Source: Bacteroides faecium
Lineage (GTDB): Bacteria; Bacteroidota; Bacteroidia; Bacteroidales; Bacteroidaceae
Reading direction: 5' to 3'
DNA: 64,000 nt
NCBI RefSeq assembly: GCF_012113595.1
Contig: NZ_CP050831.1
Span: 6,076,001 to 6,140,000, forward strand
A program made the translations under genes and the position numbers. Shown here piece after piece: positions 27,152-37,401 of this stretch (position 1 is the stretch's first letter; the number at the start of each line of letters is the position of its first letter). A model generated the notes under the pieces. That model did no database searches. It had not been told where the DNA came from and saw nothing but the letters and a program-made list of their open reading frames with translations.

Positions 27152-29647
27152 TTAAAAGCCCTCTGTTGAAGCAGATATATCGGTATTTTTGCCGTAATAT
27201 GCTTCTTTTGTCTTTTTAATGTCCCGCAGCAAAGCTGCATAATGACGATAATTCAAGTCACCTTCCTTGCAAACGGCAAGCTGTCTTTTCACATATTCTT
27301 CCACCTTGTCAAAGTGTGTTTCCACAAAGAGCAGGATATCAGAACGGCTGAATGTCGCATTCGCATTGGCGATATCTTTGCTTTCGGGATTCATCATGCG
27401 TCCGATAAATGTCAGATAAGACCGTTGCAACTGGCGACGGAGATTATTTTCCAACTCATTGGAAGTGTTCAAAGGTTTCCATATCGCAGTGAACACATCA
27501 TTCAGATATTCATCAAGCGGATACGGTTCCGAACCGCACAAAGAAGACGAATAGATATTATACATCATTCCCGGCGCGAGCAGTAAAGTGACTAAGGAAT
27601 TTTGGCGGTCACGAATTTCATCCATAGGTTTGACTCCCGTGCAACTCACCACCTTATCCGGATAGAGCCAGAGCGGAGCCTCGAACAGATTGCGTCCAAA
27701 CCACTCTATCGCCTCTTTCTGCACACTGCGCGGCAGGTAATCATGAGGTTTCATCCCCGGCAGATTATTGGTATAACGGCCACCCAAGTTTCTCTGTACA
27801 TGCATAGTGTATTTCAGATGTTGGGCACGGACTGATTTATAAATCGTATTCAGGTCGTCATAATGGCCGTCAGGCTGCGCTGTCCAGGTCATTATATTTT
27901 CCATCACCCTTTTCAGGTTCTTTATGCCATATTCATTCGCTTTCATATTGTTATCACCCAGATCCTCACTTTGGCTGCGCGGGTCAGCACCTTTTCCTTC
28001 ATCACCGATAAACAACATACGACGGTCGTTCTGAAGTTTCTTCGTGACTTCGGCACGCAATGCCGCTTTCTCTTTAAAAGGGTCTTTAAATTCGGGACGA
28101 TACTGGTAACCCCATTTGATTGCCCATTTGTCATAGTCGCCAATACGGGGGAAAAGTCCTTTCCCGGAAATCTTATCCTCAGGTTGCGCCACGTAATTAA
28201 ACCGTGCATAATCCATTATCGACACCGTGTGACCATTGGCTTCCACCCAAGCTTTATCACGCAGTTTTTCTACCGGCGTAGCCGAACTTGCCGCCATGTT
28301 GTGACGCAATCCGAGGGTATGCCCTACCTCATGTGAGGAAACGAACTGAATCAATGTACCCATCAATTCGTCATCAAAGTTCATTGTCTGCGCACGTTTA
28401 TCCAAAGGTCCGCACTGCACCATATACCACTTTTTAAGCAAGTTCATCACGTTGTGATACCAACAGATATGGCTTTCCATGATTTCCCCGCTACGAGGGT
28501 CTACAATACGCGGCCCGTAAGCATTCTCGTTTTCCGAAGGCAGATAACGCAACACGCTATAACGTGCGTCATCCAAACTCATTGTAGGATCGTCCGGCCA
28601 TTCTTTAGCTATGATGGCATTTTTGAATCCGGCAGCTTCAAAGGCTACATTCCAGTCTTTCACACCCGCTTTAAGATAAGGTATCCATTTCTTCGGTGTT
28701 GCAGGGTCTATGTAATATACAATGGGACGTTTCGGTTCGGTAAGTTGTCCCCGGCGATAACGTTCCGGGTCTTTCGGCTCCAACCGGTAACGCTGGATGA
28801 TAGATCCGCGCACAGTAACCTGCTGGTCGTCCGAAAATTCAGTTACCGGATTCTGGAAGAATCCCACCCGTTCGTCCGCCAGACGTGGCTGCATGGGTTC
28901 TTTAGGTAACATTACCATGCTGGTATTCAATTTCACAGTCACCGAACCCGTCGCAGCCGCCGGCAACTTGCCGGAAGTAATATTGTAAGTACGCAAGGTG
29001 GTCACCTCTACATTAATAGGATAAGTCTTGATAGTATCCATAAATGTACGATCCTGTACTAACGAGCCGATACCCAGAATGGAACGGTCACTTGATGTAA
29101 AGCCACATGTTTTGTTATCCCCCAGAAGAAACTTGGATACATTAATGAGCTGTGCCTGAGTTTCCGGATTCCTACCGATAACATCGAACTTACCAATAAC
29201 CGGATTTACAGTTGATTGTTTCAACGCCTCAGCTATTTTATCCCCCGGACGGGCAAACTGTGACTGCACATACTCGCGCAGAAAGAGAGTCTTGTCATTA
29301 TGCTGTTCCCAATAAACCACACTCCGGTTCACCTCTTCGCCACTAATCATCTTGAAACCCTGCGGCACGGCTTTAAACCGGGTAACAACCAACAGTAACC
29401 GTTCCAACAGAGAATCCGGTACTTCAAAATACCAGTCATCTTTGATATGACGTACTGTAAACATTCCCTCACATTCGCTTCCGCCTTCTTTCAGCAGTTT
29501 CTCATAAGGTGTAGTTTTCTTGGTAGTGTCCTCTTGGGCTACTAATTTCTTCTTTCCGCTATCAAGCAGACATTCACCGCCGATATGTGCTCCGACACCT
29601 TGCAAGGTAAGGAGCACCAACACAGCCATCATTAAAATCTTTCGCAT
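27152..29647 (-). CDS. Secreted zinc-dependent metalloprotease (DUF5117/DUF4953 type)
   Basis: An 831-residue exported protein with a signal peptide (MAVLVLLTLQGVGA). The zinc site is H439-E440-V-G-H443-T-L-G-L-R-H449, the HExxHxxGxxH signature of metzincin-like peptidases. YYIDPATPKKWIPYLKAG (about 312-329) precedes the catalytic domain and GPRIVDPRSGEIMESHICWYH (in two parts) follows the pattern of Bacteroides zinc-dependent metalloproteases with DUF5117/DUF5118 regions. It likely acts in the periplasm or at the surface on peptides or glycoproteins. It is last in an operon with an STN-type SusC and SusD, 17 bases after susD, suggesting that this system handles a protein or glycopeptide instead of a polysaccharide. 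Confidence 0.9.
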   Translation of the reverse strand: MRKILMMAVLVLLTLQGVGAHIGGECLLDSGKKKLVAQEDTTKKTTPYEKLLKEGGSECEGMFTVRHIKDDWYFEVPDSLLERLLLVVTRFKAVPQGFKMISGEEVNRSVVYWEQHNDKTLFLREYVQSQFARPGDKIAEALKQSTVNPVIGKFDVIGRNPETQAQLINVSKFLLGDNKTCGFTSSDRSILGIGSLVQDRTFMDTIKTYPINVEVTTLRTYNITSGKLPAAATGSVTVKLNTSMVMLPKEPMQPRLADERVGFFQNPVTEFSDDQQVTVRGSIIQRYRLEPKDPERYRRGQLTEPKRPIVYYIDPATPKKWIPYLKAGVKDWNVAFEAAGFKNAIIAKEWPDDPTMSLDDARYSVLRYLPSENENAYGPRIVDPRSGEIMESHICWYHNVMNLLKKWYMVQCGPLDKRAQTMNFDDELMGTLIQFVSSHEVGHTLGLRHNMAASSATPVEKLRDKAWVEANGHTVSIMDYARFNYVAQPEDKISGKGLFPRIGDYDKWAIKWGYQYRPEFKDPFKEKAALRAEVTKKLQNDRRMLFIGDEGKGADPRSQSEDLGDNNMKANEYGIKNLKRVMENIMTWTAQPDGHYDDLNTIYKSVRAQHLKYTMHVQRNLGGRYTNNLPGMKPHDYLPRSVQKEAIEWFGRNLFEAPLWLYPDKVVSCTGVKPMDEIRDRQNSLVTLLLAPGMMYNIYSSSLCGSEPYPLDEYLNDVFTAIWKPLNTSNELENNLRRQLQRSYLTFIGRMMNPESKDIANANATFSRSDILLFVETHFDKVEEYVKRQLAVCKEGDLNYRHYAALLRDIKKTKEAYYGKNTDISASTEGF

Positions 29648-29664
29648 GTTTTCCCTTTATTTTT

Positions 29665-31092
29665 TTATTCGTTAGTGTTCAGCGTTATGTTCGGGTTCTT
29701 TTCACGGGCATCTACCGGGAACGGGATGATATACAAGCGTGAATCCGGGCGCAGTGTGTATGTTTTCTGCTCAACGTCCGTAGAAACCAATGGAAACTTA
29801 CGGGTGATTGTCTTCGCATAATCGGCTTCCGTATTGTATCGTTTCAAATCCCAAAAACGGCTGAATCCTGAAATCAACTCTTTGCGGCGTTCGTCAATGA
29901 CTGCCTGCACCATCGCCCGTTCGGTAGCCGGTTCCGGCAATACGGCTTCCGCACCCCTGATTCGTTTTTCCCGCAACAAGTTCAAAGTCCCGACAGCACC
30001 CGATATATCCTTCAACCGTGCTTTAGCTTCGGCCAAAATCAGATAAACTTCAGCAGTACGCATACCTACGGACATCGTCTGGAATTTAGAGTAAGTAATT
30101 GAAGTATTCCATAAAGCAGCACCGGAGCCTTCATCAAAGTAATAGATACTGTTGCCGGTCGTTTTGAAGAATTGGTTCATACGTTCGTCATTCTGTCCGT
30201 AAAGTTGCACCAACTCCGGACTTGCCATACCATACGTGTAAGCCAAATTGTCAGAGTATCCCCCCATATAAGCATAATTCAAAATTTCCGGATTACCGCC
30301 TTTGGCATAAGTCGACACCTTGGTCGGGCCGCCTGCATCCGCTAAAGTCACATAATCAATCAAACTGCCGTTCCGTTTCAACGATTCTTCCGCAGCTTCT
30401 TTCGCTTTCTTCCAGTCTCGATGGAACAGATAAACGCGAGCAGCCAATGCATAACCAAACGCTTTGGACGGATGATATACATTTACCGGTTCTTCCTGCA
30501 AATAAGGAAGTGCATCTTCTATATCCTTAATAATGAAATCATAAACTTCGGCAACAGTCGATTTGGTCGGAGTAGCTTCCAAGTCATATTTACTGACGAT
30601 GGGAATCCCGCCGTCATTCGCCGCCGTTTCCGGATTATAGGCTTTCGCATACGTATTCACTGCAATAAAGTGATCCCATGCACGCATGATCTTCGCTTCC
30701 GCTTTAGCCAGTTCTTTGGTGTCTTTGTCACCCTGACTGTCGTCTATCAATGAAATCACAATATTCGACCGCAAGATGTATGCATAACAGTTTGCATACA
30801 GATTGTTGTCACTCAATTCTTTTCTGTTGGCTTCCTCATTGAAAGTCATATTAATACCATCCCATGAGATAAACTCATTACCTATGATATTTGATTCCTT
30901 CGCCCATACATTATCACTCAACAAAGCAAAGGCTGACGGATAATAAGCCCGGTTGGGCAGTGCTATCAATTCGTAATAAGTTTGGGTAGAATCCACGGTT
31001 TTCTTGCCTGTGGGAGTTATATCCACATAATTTTCGCAAGCTGCAAACCCTATTATGAGAATAATCGGCAAAATATAAAGTAATTTACGCAT
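29665..31092 (-). CDS. SusD-like lipoprotein (sigma/FecR-controlled locus)
   Basis: A 475-residue SusD/RagB-family lipoprotein, shorter than the other two in the window. The lipobox is GFAAC (Cys near 19), followed by ENYVDITPTGKK. IMRAWDHFIAVNTYAKAY and VYLFHRDWKKAKEAAEE mark the TPR-like helices, and the C-terminal part carries VIDERRKELISGFSRFWDLKRY. It pairs with the SusC encoded 20 bases upstream. The ligand is unknown; the neighbouring gene encodes a protease and not a glycosidase. Confidence 0.94.
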   Translation of the reverse strand: MRKLLYILPIILIIGFAACENYVDITPTGKKTVDSTQTYYELIALPNRAYYPSAFALLSDNVWAKESNIIGNEFISWDGINMTFNEEANRKELSDNNLYANCYAYILRSNIVISLIDDSQGDKDTKELAKAEAKIMRAWDHFIAVNTYAKAYNPETAANDGGIPIVSKYDLEATPTKSTVAEVYDFIIKDIEDALPYLQEEPVNVYHPSKAFGYALAARVYLFHRDWKKAKEAAEESLKRNGSLIDYVTLADAGGPTKVSTYAKGGNPEILNYAYMGGYSDNLAYTYGMASPELVQLYGQNDERMNQFFKTTGNSIYYFDEGSGAALWNTSITYSKFQTMSVGMRTAEVYLILAEAKARLKDISGAVGTLNLLREKRIRGAEAVLPEPATERAMVQAVIDERRKELISGFSRFWDLKRYNTEADYAKTITRKFPLVSTDVEQKTYTLRPDSRLYIIPFPVDAREKNPNITLNTNE

Positions 31093-31112
31093 ATCCTATG
31101 TCTTTTAAATAG

Positions 31113-34100
31113 TTAGAAACTTGTTGATAATCCGATGGAGTAAGTTTTGGGCGAAGCCATACCACGTGTTCCACCATTCATATTGTAACTCTCGGGATCA
31201 ATATCGCTCCCTGCCTTACACCAGGTAAACAGATTGTTCACTTGCACCTTTACTTTCAGCGAGTTGAGACGGAGATGCTGGCAGATAGTCAGTGGCAAAG
31301 TATAACCCAAACTCAGGCTACGCAATTTCACATAACCGGCATCTTTCACATTCATATCACCATACTGCCACCAATCCTGAAAAGTACCCGCATAAGATTT
31401 CACCTGCGACGGCATATCAAGATACATACGTACTAATTCATCCGGGGCATCCGCACTCCAACGGTTGGAAATTCCTTTCAGCGTCTGGCTTCCCAATTGG
31501 TCACTCATGCTCACTACACTGTTGCGCAGTTTGTTACCGCCGGCATACACGAAGAAAGCGTTCAAATCGAAATTCTTATAGTTAAGCCTGAAAGCCAGTG
31601 AGCCACTGAATTTCGGAGTCAGTGAACCAAGGTTCACCAAGTCGTCAGTACCTTTGAGCGATGAACCGCTGGTGATACTGGCTACCGTGCCGTCTTCATT
31701 GAATTTCACCAAATCATTGCCATCTTTATCTACTGCTACCGGATACCCGTTCTCAATGCGGTCTATACGGTAAGCCCATAGTGTATTATAGCTAGTGCCT
31801 TCCATGAAATAGTTCTGCGGACTCATAATAAAAAGTGACGCATAGTCCGATTCGCTGTGATCCACTTTCAGCATTTTGTTCTTATTATGGTCAAAGTTGA
31901 AATCTACAGCAAAATTCCAGTCTTTCTTGCGGACGATGTTTGCCGTGAGGGAAAATTCCACACCCCGGTTACGCATCTCGCCATTATTTACAACACGTGA
32001 TTTCGCCCCTATAGTCGGATCCATATACCGACGTACAAGCAAATCGGACGCTTGGCGGTTGTAGTATTCCAAACTACCGTTAATCACATTATTGAACAGG
32101 CGGAAATCCAATCCCACATTGTAAGTGGCAGTCTTTTCCCAACGCAGTTTCGGATTAGGCAAATCATCATCATCGTACGTCAGATAGGTTGTTTTAATAG
32201 GATTGCTCTGTGTCTTTTGCTTGACAACAAAATAAGTGGTCGAACTTTGGTCTACGTTACCGTTGATACCATAAGTCATACGCACTTTGAGATAATCCAA
32301 CCAGGAAATCTCTTTCATAAATGACTCTTCCGACAGGATCCAGGAAGCACCAACAGACCATAAGGGATGACGCTGGTTACGAATATCAAGACCGAACAAG
32401 TCGGTTTGATCCCAACGGATACTTCCCGACAGATTATAGCGGGACAGGTAAGAGTATGCTGCATTCGCATAAAAAGACGCATAACGATGGCGTGTCTCCT
32501 GTAAAGTGGTGGACAGCCCCGACAAAGTAATCGTATTGCCGGAAAGGGCACTGGTTCCTACGCCATCACGGAAGGTCTGCCAGTTCATTTGATCGGAAGT
32601 CAGCGTCTGCGGATCATAGCCATAAAGTAATTGACGAGTAGATTTCGGAATCTTGTTTTCACGGAATTCCAATCCGGCAATGGCAGTCACTGTATGATCC
32701 TTCCAGCTTTTGTCAAAATCTATCTGGTTTCGTACTGTATAGCGGTTACTTTCTACTTCTGTCTGATAAAATCGACCACCTTTCGGCAAATGCGATTTTC
32801 CGTCCGTGTCAACCATACCGTTATGCGACATACGCATCAGATAGGAATCTTCCGAGTCAAACTGCTCACTCTTACTCTTGTTCCATTCATATTGATACAT
32901 AAAATTGTACTTAAACATCTTCAGGAAACGGGCCTGCAAACTGACAAATGGACGGATACTGACATTGTGCGCTTTCGTCTTGCTTTCATCCAGCATATCG
33001 AGCACATTGAAACCAAACGATTTGTAAGGTGAAACACATTCCGCCTGACTTACCACACTGCCATTATAAGCACTGTTCGGATAACCGCCTATATTGACGT
33101 AAGGAGACGTATAACGGTTGCCGTCGGCATCCAATATCCGTTCATACCTTTGCTGTATGGTATAGCTGGTATAGCTTGTATTCGGTGTGTCGCTGCGTCC
33201 CATGCGTACGTCCACGCCGGCGTTCACATTCATCCAACTCGTAATCGCATAGTTCGACTTGTAATACAAGGAAATCCGATTACTCTTACTGCTTATGATA
33301 CGCTGATTGTCAGTCTCATAGTTGAAAGAAAGAAAGTGATTGTTATTTCCGGTCTTTTGAGATATACTCACGTTATAACGTTGGGTCACGGCTGTACGCC
33401 AGGCGTTGTCACGATATTCTTTATAATAGTCATTATTGCGCCATTGATTCAAAGTGGCATTTACCTCATCACTGCTGACACTTCCATTTTCCCGATCCAG
33501 ATAAAGTTGGAACAAAGGGTTGTAGTATCCGGATTTAAAACCGGACAAGTATCCCGATGCACTCCCTATTTCGGCTACATTGGCATCAAATACAGCCGTT
33601 TGGTAATCAATGATTTCACTGGTAGAAGCCAGATTCAAGCTCTTGAAATTCGGTTTGGTAGTGATAAACCAGTCGGCGTTAATAGACACGTTTGTACCTT
33701 CTTTTGGAGCTTTCTTCGTAGCCACTACGATAACACCATTCGCAGCTAAAGCACCATAAATACTAGCTGCTGCGGCATCTTTCAAGACTGTAATACTTTC
33801 TACATTATAAGAATTTATCTCACTCAAAGTCAGGTCGGTCGGCATATCATCTACGACGATCAACGGCATTGTGCCTACCTTATCTGAGAATGTACCTACA
33901 CCACGAAGGATGGGACTCATATCACCGTTATTCGGATTAATATTCATACGCAAACCGGCTATTTGTCCTTCCAGGGATGACACCAGGTCACTATGCATCT
34001 GCCTTGTCAGTTGTTCAGAATCTATAAAGCCAAAAGAGGCAGTAGAACGTTCACGGCTGATACGCTGATAACCGGTCACGACTACGTCACCTAGTTGTTG

Positions 34101-34706
34101 TTTGTCCTCATGCAAAATTACATTGACGCTGGTACGTCCTTTGATAGACACCTTTTCAGTCTGCATCCCCACATAAGAGACTTCCAATGTATGAGTGCCT
34201 TCCAGTACTTTGCAAGTAAAATATCCTTCAATATTAGAAATGGCTCCAAATGGGCTGTCGATTCCCCGGACGTTCGCACCCGGCAACGGATCACCTTTTT
34301 CATCCATTACCCGCCCCTCGACGTTTCTGACTTTACGAGTAGTCGATGCAGGCTTCACTTTACGGACAGTGATAAAATGTTGTTTCACCTCATATTCAAA
34401 AGGTTTCCCTTCCAGTATTTTCTGAAGTGCCGCCAAAGGTGCCAACTGGTGTATGCTGACGCTTACCCGGTACGCTCCGACATCTTCACTAGGAAAATTC
34501 ACCTTATAACCGGACACATTGCTGAACTGCTTCAAAGCCTCTCCCAGTGGCGCTTCCTTTAGTTCCAAAGAAATCAATTTGCTGTCCGTATCTTGCGCCC
34601 GTCCATAGAGGGCAGTTACAAACATCAGCAATAAGAAGGCGGCTTTCATCCATACGACCTTTCTCATTGCCTTTTTGCGAGACAATGTAATTTGTTGCTT
34701 TTTCAT
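31113..34706 (-). CDS. SusC-like TonB-dependent transducer with STN domain
   Basis: An 1197-residue TonB-dependent receptor with a long positively charged signal region, then an STN (secretin/TonB N-terminal) domain at about 45-115 (LISLELKEAPLGEALKQF). This domain contacts an anti-sigma factor to signal transport state. A carboxypeptidase-regulatory-like domain (about 128-205, GRVMDEKGDPLPGANVRG), a TonB box/plug (GDVVVTGYQRISRERST, VLKDAAAASIYGALAANG) and the barrel follow. It belongs to the sigma-FecR trans-envelope signalling class: the ligand-loaded transporter would act on the FecR protein encoded just upstream, releasing the ECF sigma encoded at 40028-40543. Confidence 0.96.
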   Translation of the reverse strand: MKKQQITLSRKKAMRKVVWMKAAFLLLMFVTALYGRAQDTDSKLISLELKEAPLGEALKQFSNVSGYKVNFPSEDVGAYRVSVSIHQLAPLAALQKILEGKPFEYEVKQHFITVRKVKPASTTRKVRNVEGRVMDEKGDPLPGANVRGIDSPFGAISNIEGYFTCKVLEGTHTLEVSYVGMQTEKVSIKGRTSVNVILHEDKQQLGDVVVTGYQRISRERSTASFGFIDSEQLTRQMHSDLVSSLEGQIAGLRMNINPNNGDMSPILRGVGTFSDKVGTMPLIVVDDMPTDLTLSEINSYNVESITVLKDAAAASIYGALAANGVIVVATKKAPKEGTNVSINADWFITTKPNFKSLNLASTSEIIDYQTAVFDANVAEIGSASGYLSGFKSGYYNPLFQLYLDRENGSVSSDEVNATLNQWRNNDYYKEYRDNAWRTAVTQRYNVSISQKTGNNNHFLSFNYETDNQRIISSKSNRISLYYKSNYAITSWMNVNAGVDVRMGRSDTPNTSYTSYTIQQRYERILDADGNRYTSPYVNIGGYPNSAYNGSVVSQAECVSPYKSFGFNVLDMLDESKTKAHNVSIRPFVSLQARFLKMFKYNFMYQYEWNKSKSEQFDSEDSYLMRMSHNGMVDTDGKSHLPKGGRFYQTEVESNRYTVRNQIDFDKSWKDHTVTAIAGLEFRENKIPKSTRQLLYGYDPQTLTSDQMNWQTFRDGVGTSALSGNTITLSGLSTTLQETRHRYASFYANAAYSYLSRYNLSGSIRWDQTDLFGLDIRNQRHPLWSVGASWILSEESFMKEISWLDYLKVRMTYGINGNVDQSSTTYFVVKQKTQSNPIKTTYLTYDDDDLPNPKLRWEKTATYNVGLDFRLFNNVINGSLEYYNRQASDLLVRRYMDPTIGAKSRVVNNGEMRNRGVEFSLTANIVRKKDWNFAVDFNFDHNKNKMLKVDHSESDYASLFIMSPQNYFMEGTSYNTLWAYRIDRIENGYPVAVDKDGNDLVKFNEDGTVASITSGSSLKGTDDLVNLGSLTPKFSGSLAFRLNYKNFDLNAFFVYAGGNKLRNSVVSMSDQLGSQTLKGISNRWSADAPDELVRMYLDMPSQVKSYAGTFQDWWQYGDMNVKDAGYVKLRSLSLGYTLPLTICQHLRLNSLKVKVQVNNLFTWCKAGSDIDPESYNMNGGTRGMASPKTYSIGLSTSF

Positions 34707-34725
34707 AAGAGTTGTATTTGTAAAG

Positions 34726-35790
34726 TTATATATGTTTAATCGTAATAGTCCCGTCCTGATATTCTACATGTACTTTTTCCAGTTTATTCAGCAGTTCCAC
34801 CGCCTCGTCCAGATGAGCGTTGCGGTTCGTCCAAAAGTTCAGGCGGATATTGTATAGTTCCACCTGTTCAAAGTCGACGTTCACGTTGTACCATCTGCCC
34901 AGAGAACTCATAATTTCTTCCAGTGACGAATCTTCAAAATAGAACATTCCTTCTGTCCATGCCGTATAGGTAGCTATGTTGACACGCGATATTTTCTCTT
35001 CTCCGGTTTCCGTATAAGTCAAGTCCTGTCCGGGTTGAAGTACTACGGATGTAAGGCTGTTCGTGTTGGTCACTTGCACTTTTCCCTGCACCAATGTCAC
35101 GTGGCGGTCTTCTGTTGTGTATGAACGTACATTGAATTTAGTACCCAGCACATGGGTATCCATGCCGTCGGCACTTACGATAAAGGGACATTTTTCATCC
35201 TTTGCCACTTCAAAGCAGGCTTCACCTTTCAACTCTACCCGTCGTTCCTTCCCGTTGAATGCGACAGGATAGCGCAGGCTACTTTCAGCATTTATCCACA
35301 CTTTAGTCCCGTCGGACAATACTAATAGGAAACTTTTTCCACGTGGTGTAGTCAACGTTTGACAGCAGGTGGTATCCGGCGTCAATGTTTTCCATTTTTT
35401 GATGTCCATCACACTGTCTTCCAACAGTTGTTGTTCATGATGACCGTCCATTTGCAGCATCACATGTTCTCCACTGACAGTTGCGGCAAAGAATCGCACC
35501 GGTTCCTCTTTTTTTATAAAGAAAGAAGGAAGTAAAGAAGGTATAAGAAAGGCCAAAACCAAAATGGCAGCCACAGCAGAAGCCGCTACCCAAATACGTG
35601 TTTTCGTTTTTGCCTTGCGTCTCCTATCCAGGCTTTCACGCATCACAGCTTCCTTGCAAGCCATCAGGTCAAGAAATAGTTTCTTGTTTTCAGGTACGCT
35701 AATCCACTGGTTGAACTCTTCCGTCTCCCTTAGTCTCGGTTCCTGTATCGCACGCAATGCATAATCTGAATTCTGGTCTGGATTTTCCAT
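34726..35790 (-). CDS. FecR-family anti-sigma factor
   Basis: A transmembrane anti-sigma factor of about 354 residues; the start is set at MENPDQNS, the last of a run of Met codons. An N-terminal cytoplasmic sigma-binding segment (about 1-65) is followed by one membrane helix (about 66-90, VAASAVAAILVLAFLIPSLL). The periplasmic FecR domain (about 130-245) has TPRGKSFLLVLSDGTKVWLN-like sequence and HVLGTKFNVRSY; a DUF4974 C-terminal domain (about 280-354) includes FYFEDSSLEEIMSSLGRWYNV. It holds its cognate ECF sigma inactive until the STN-type SusC signals. Normally the sigma gene lies directly upstream, but here 4.2 kb of unrelated DNA intervenes, so this gene needs its own promoter or a very long transcript. 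Confidence 0.93.
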   Translation of the reverse strand: MENPDQNSDYALRAIQEPRLRETEEFNQWISVPENKKLFLDLMACKEAVMRESLDRRRKAKTKTRIWVAASAVAAILVLAFLIPSLLPSFFIKKEEPVRFFAATVSGEHVMLQMDGHHEQQLLEDSVMDIKKWKTLTPDTTCCQTLTTPRGKSFLLVLSDGTKVWINAESSLRYPVAFNGKERRVELKGEACFEVAKDEKCPFIVSADGMDTHVLGTKFNVRSYTTEDRHVTLVQGKVQVTNTNSLTSVVLQPGQDLTYTETGEEKISRVNIATYTAWTEGMFYFEDSSLEEIMSSLGRWYNVNVDFEQVELYNIRLNFWTNRNAHLDEAVELLNKLEKVHVEYQDGTITIKHI

Positions 35791-36040
35791 CATAATAATC
35801 AACTGTTTATCTTAATACGTAGAGCCAACCGAAATTAATGACACCTATGAGAGATTTTTTTTCTTGATGGAAATTCAGAAAGAACAAATGCTCTTTTTAG
35901 TTGCTTGCATAGATAGAATGACGTATTTTTATTGCAATATTATCGAAGAAAGATATTATTTACAGCATGAAACGTTGGCAATGCAAGATATAAGAGCTAT
36001 ATTCGCAGACAAATATAAACTGATAATACGAAATATTTAG

Positions 36041-36613
36041 ATGTACAGTTCACAAAAGAGTGTCTTAATTCGCTTGTATGAGTCGCCACAAACGGTTTTC
36101 TCAATTGCAGGAATCACTCTTCTTCTTGGAGAAGAAAGAGAAGGCGTAATGGCGAAGCGTCTTAATTATTACGTGAAGGAAGGCAAGCTGCTGAACCCGC
36201 GCCGGAGATTTTACGCGAAGAAAAACTATAATCCCGAAGAACTGGCGTGTATGCTCTTCACACCATCTTACCTGTCGCTGGAATATGTGCTTCAGAAAGC
36301 GGGCGTGGTATTTCAATATGATTCTCGCCTTTCATCTGTCAGCTACTTGAGCCGCAGTGTGGAAATTGACGGCAAAGAGTTTTGCTACAGACGTATAAAG
36401 GGTGAGATTCTAGCAAACACAACAGGGATAATATGCAGGAACAACATCAATATGGCTACTCCGGAGAGAGCTTTCCTTGATGTAATGTACCTGAACGCCG
36501 ACTATTATTTCGATAATCTGAGGGCTTTGGACTATAAAAAGGTGAAGGAATTGTTGCCTATTTATAATAACGGACGAATGGAAATGAGAGTGAAACGATT
36601 ATTCAACAAGTAA
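36041..36613 (+). CDS. AbiEi-like antitoxin / transcriptional regulator
   Basis: A 190-residue protein resembling AbiEi antitoxins of type IV toxin-antitoxin systems. The N-terminal part (about 1-75) looks like a winged-helix DNA-binding region (MAKRLNYYVKEGKLLNPRR, FYAKKNYNPEELACML), followed by the AbiEi-like segment YLSLEYVLQKAGVVFQ and ATPERAFLDVMYLN (about 145-158), a characteristic motif. It ends 10 bases before the AbiEii-like toxin gene, the standard pair order. AbiEi proteins repress their own operon and neutralise the toxin. The pair lies in the accessory insert between the sigma and anti-sigma genes. Confidence 0.82.
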   Translation: MYSSQKSVLIRLYESPQTVFSIAGITLLLGEEREGVMAKRLNYYVKEGKLLNPRRRFYAKKNYNPEELACMLFTPSYLSLEYVLQKAGVVFQYDSRLSSVSYLSRSVEIDGKEFCYRRIKGEILANTTGIICRNNINMATPERAFLDVMYLNADYYFDNLRALDYKKVKELLPIYNNGRMEMRVKRLFNK

Positions 36614-36623
36614 TAAAGACGAT

Positions 36624-37319
36624 ATGGACATAAATAAGCATAAGTTTTTCATGATGCAGGTATTGAAAGACATATATACGGATAAGGAACTTGCCAACTG
36701 TCTAGGATTTAAAGGCGGAACAGCCTTGATGTTTTTCTACCAGCTTCCGAGGTTTTCTGTCGATTTGGACTTCAACTTGCTAGATAGTGCCAAAGAAAAA
36801 AGAGTATATGAGAAAGTTCACGCCATATTATTGAAATATGGTAAAATATTCGATGAAGCCATGAAGTTTTACGACCCCATTATCGTACTTGATTATGGCA
36901 TGGGCGAGCGGAAATTGAAAGTCGAAATATCCAATCGCATCTACGACAATCACTACGAGATAAAAAATCTGTTAGGCATAGAAATGAAAGTATTGGTACA
37001 ATCGGATATGTTCGCTCATAAGTTGTGCGCATTGCTCGACCGTTCAGAAGTGACAAGCCGTGACATCTTCGACTGTTGGTTTTTCTTGCAGAATCATTCC
37101 GCTATCAATGCCGGTATCGTTGAGAACCGCATGGGGCTTCCTCTTGCCGATTACATACAAAAGTGCGTGGAACGTCTGGAACAGACAAGTGACAAAAGTC
37201 TGATAAGCGGATTGGGAGAACTGACCGATGCAAAGATGAAATCCTTTGTCAGAACGAAACTTCGTAAAGAAACCATCCAACTGCTGCAATTCTTCAAAGA
37301 GTTCCCGACTTTAGCGTAG
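36624..37319 (+). CDS. AbiEii/AbiGii-family nucleotidyltransferase toxin
   Basis: A 231-residue nucleotidyltransferase-fold protein. The family motif is clear: G31-G-T33 in FKGGTALMFFYQ followed by S45-V-D47-L-D49 in RFSVDLDF, giving the two metal-binding aspartates. KVEISNRIYDNHYEI and MFAHKLCALLDRSEVTSRDIFD (in two parts) match later AbiEii motifs. Members of this family inhibit growth by nucleotide transfer to tRNA acceptor ends or related targets, and phage infection may activate the system. The gene appears intact and is translated next to its AbiEi partner, so a functional toxin-antitoxin/abortive-infection unit is likely. Confidence 0.87.
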   Translation: MDINKHKFFMMQVLKDIYTDKELANCLGFKGGTALMFFYQLPRFSVDLDFNLLDSAKEKRVYEKVHAILLKYGKIFDEAMKFYDPIIVLDYGMGERKLKVEISNRIYDNHYEIKNLLGIEMKVLVQSDMFAHKLCALLDRSEVTSRDIFDCWFFLQNHSAINAGIVENRMGLPLADYIQKCVERLEQTSDKSLISGLGELTDAKMKSFVRTKLRKETIQLLQFFKEFPTLA

Positions 37320-37401
37320 AAACAGACGTTTCAGGAATAAGGTTACCAACAAGCGGATAAATCTCCCCAAAAGATCGATTATTCTCCGAACACTATTGAC
37401 G

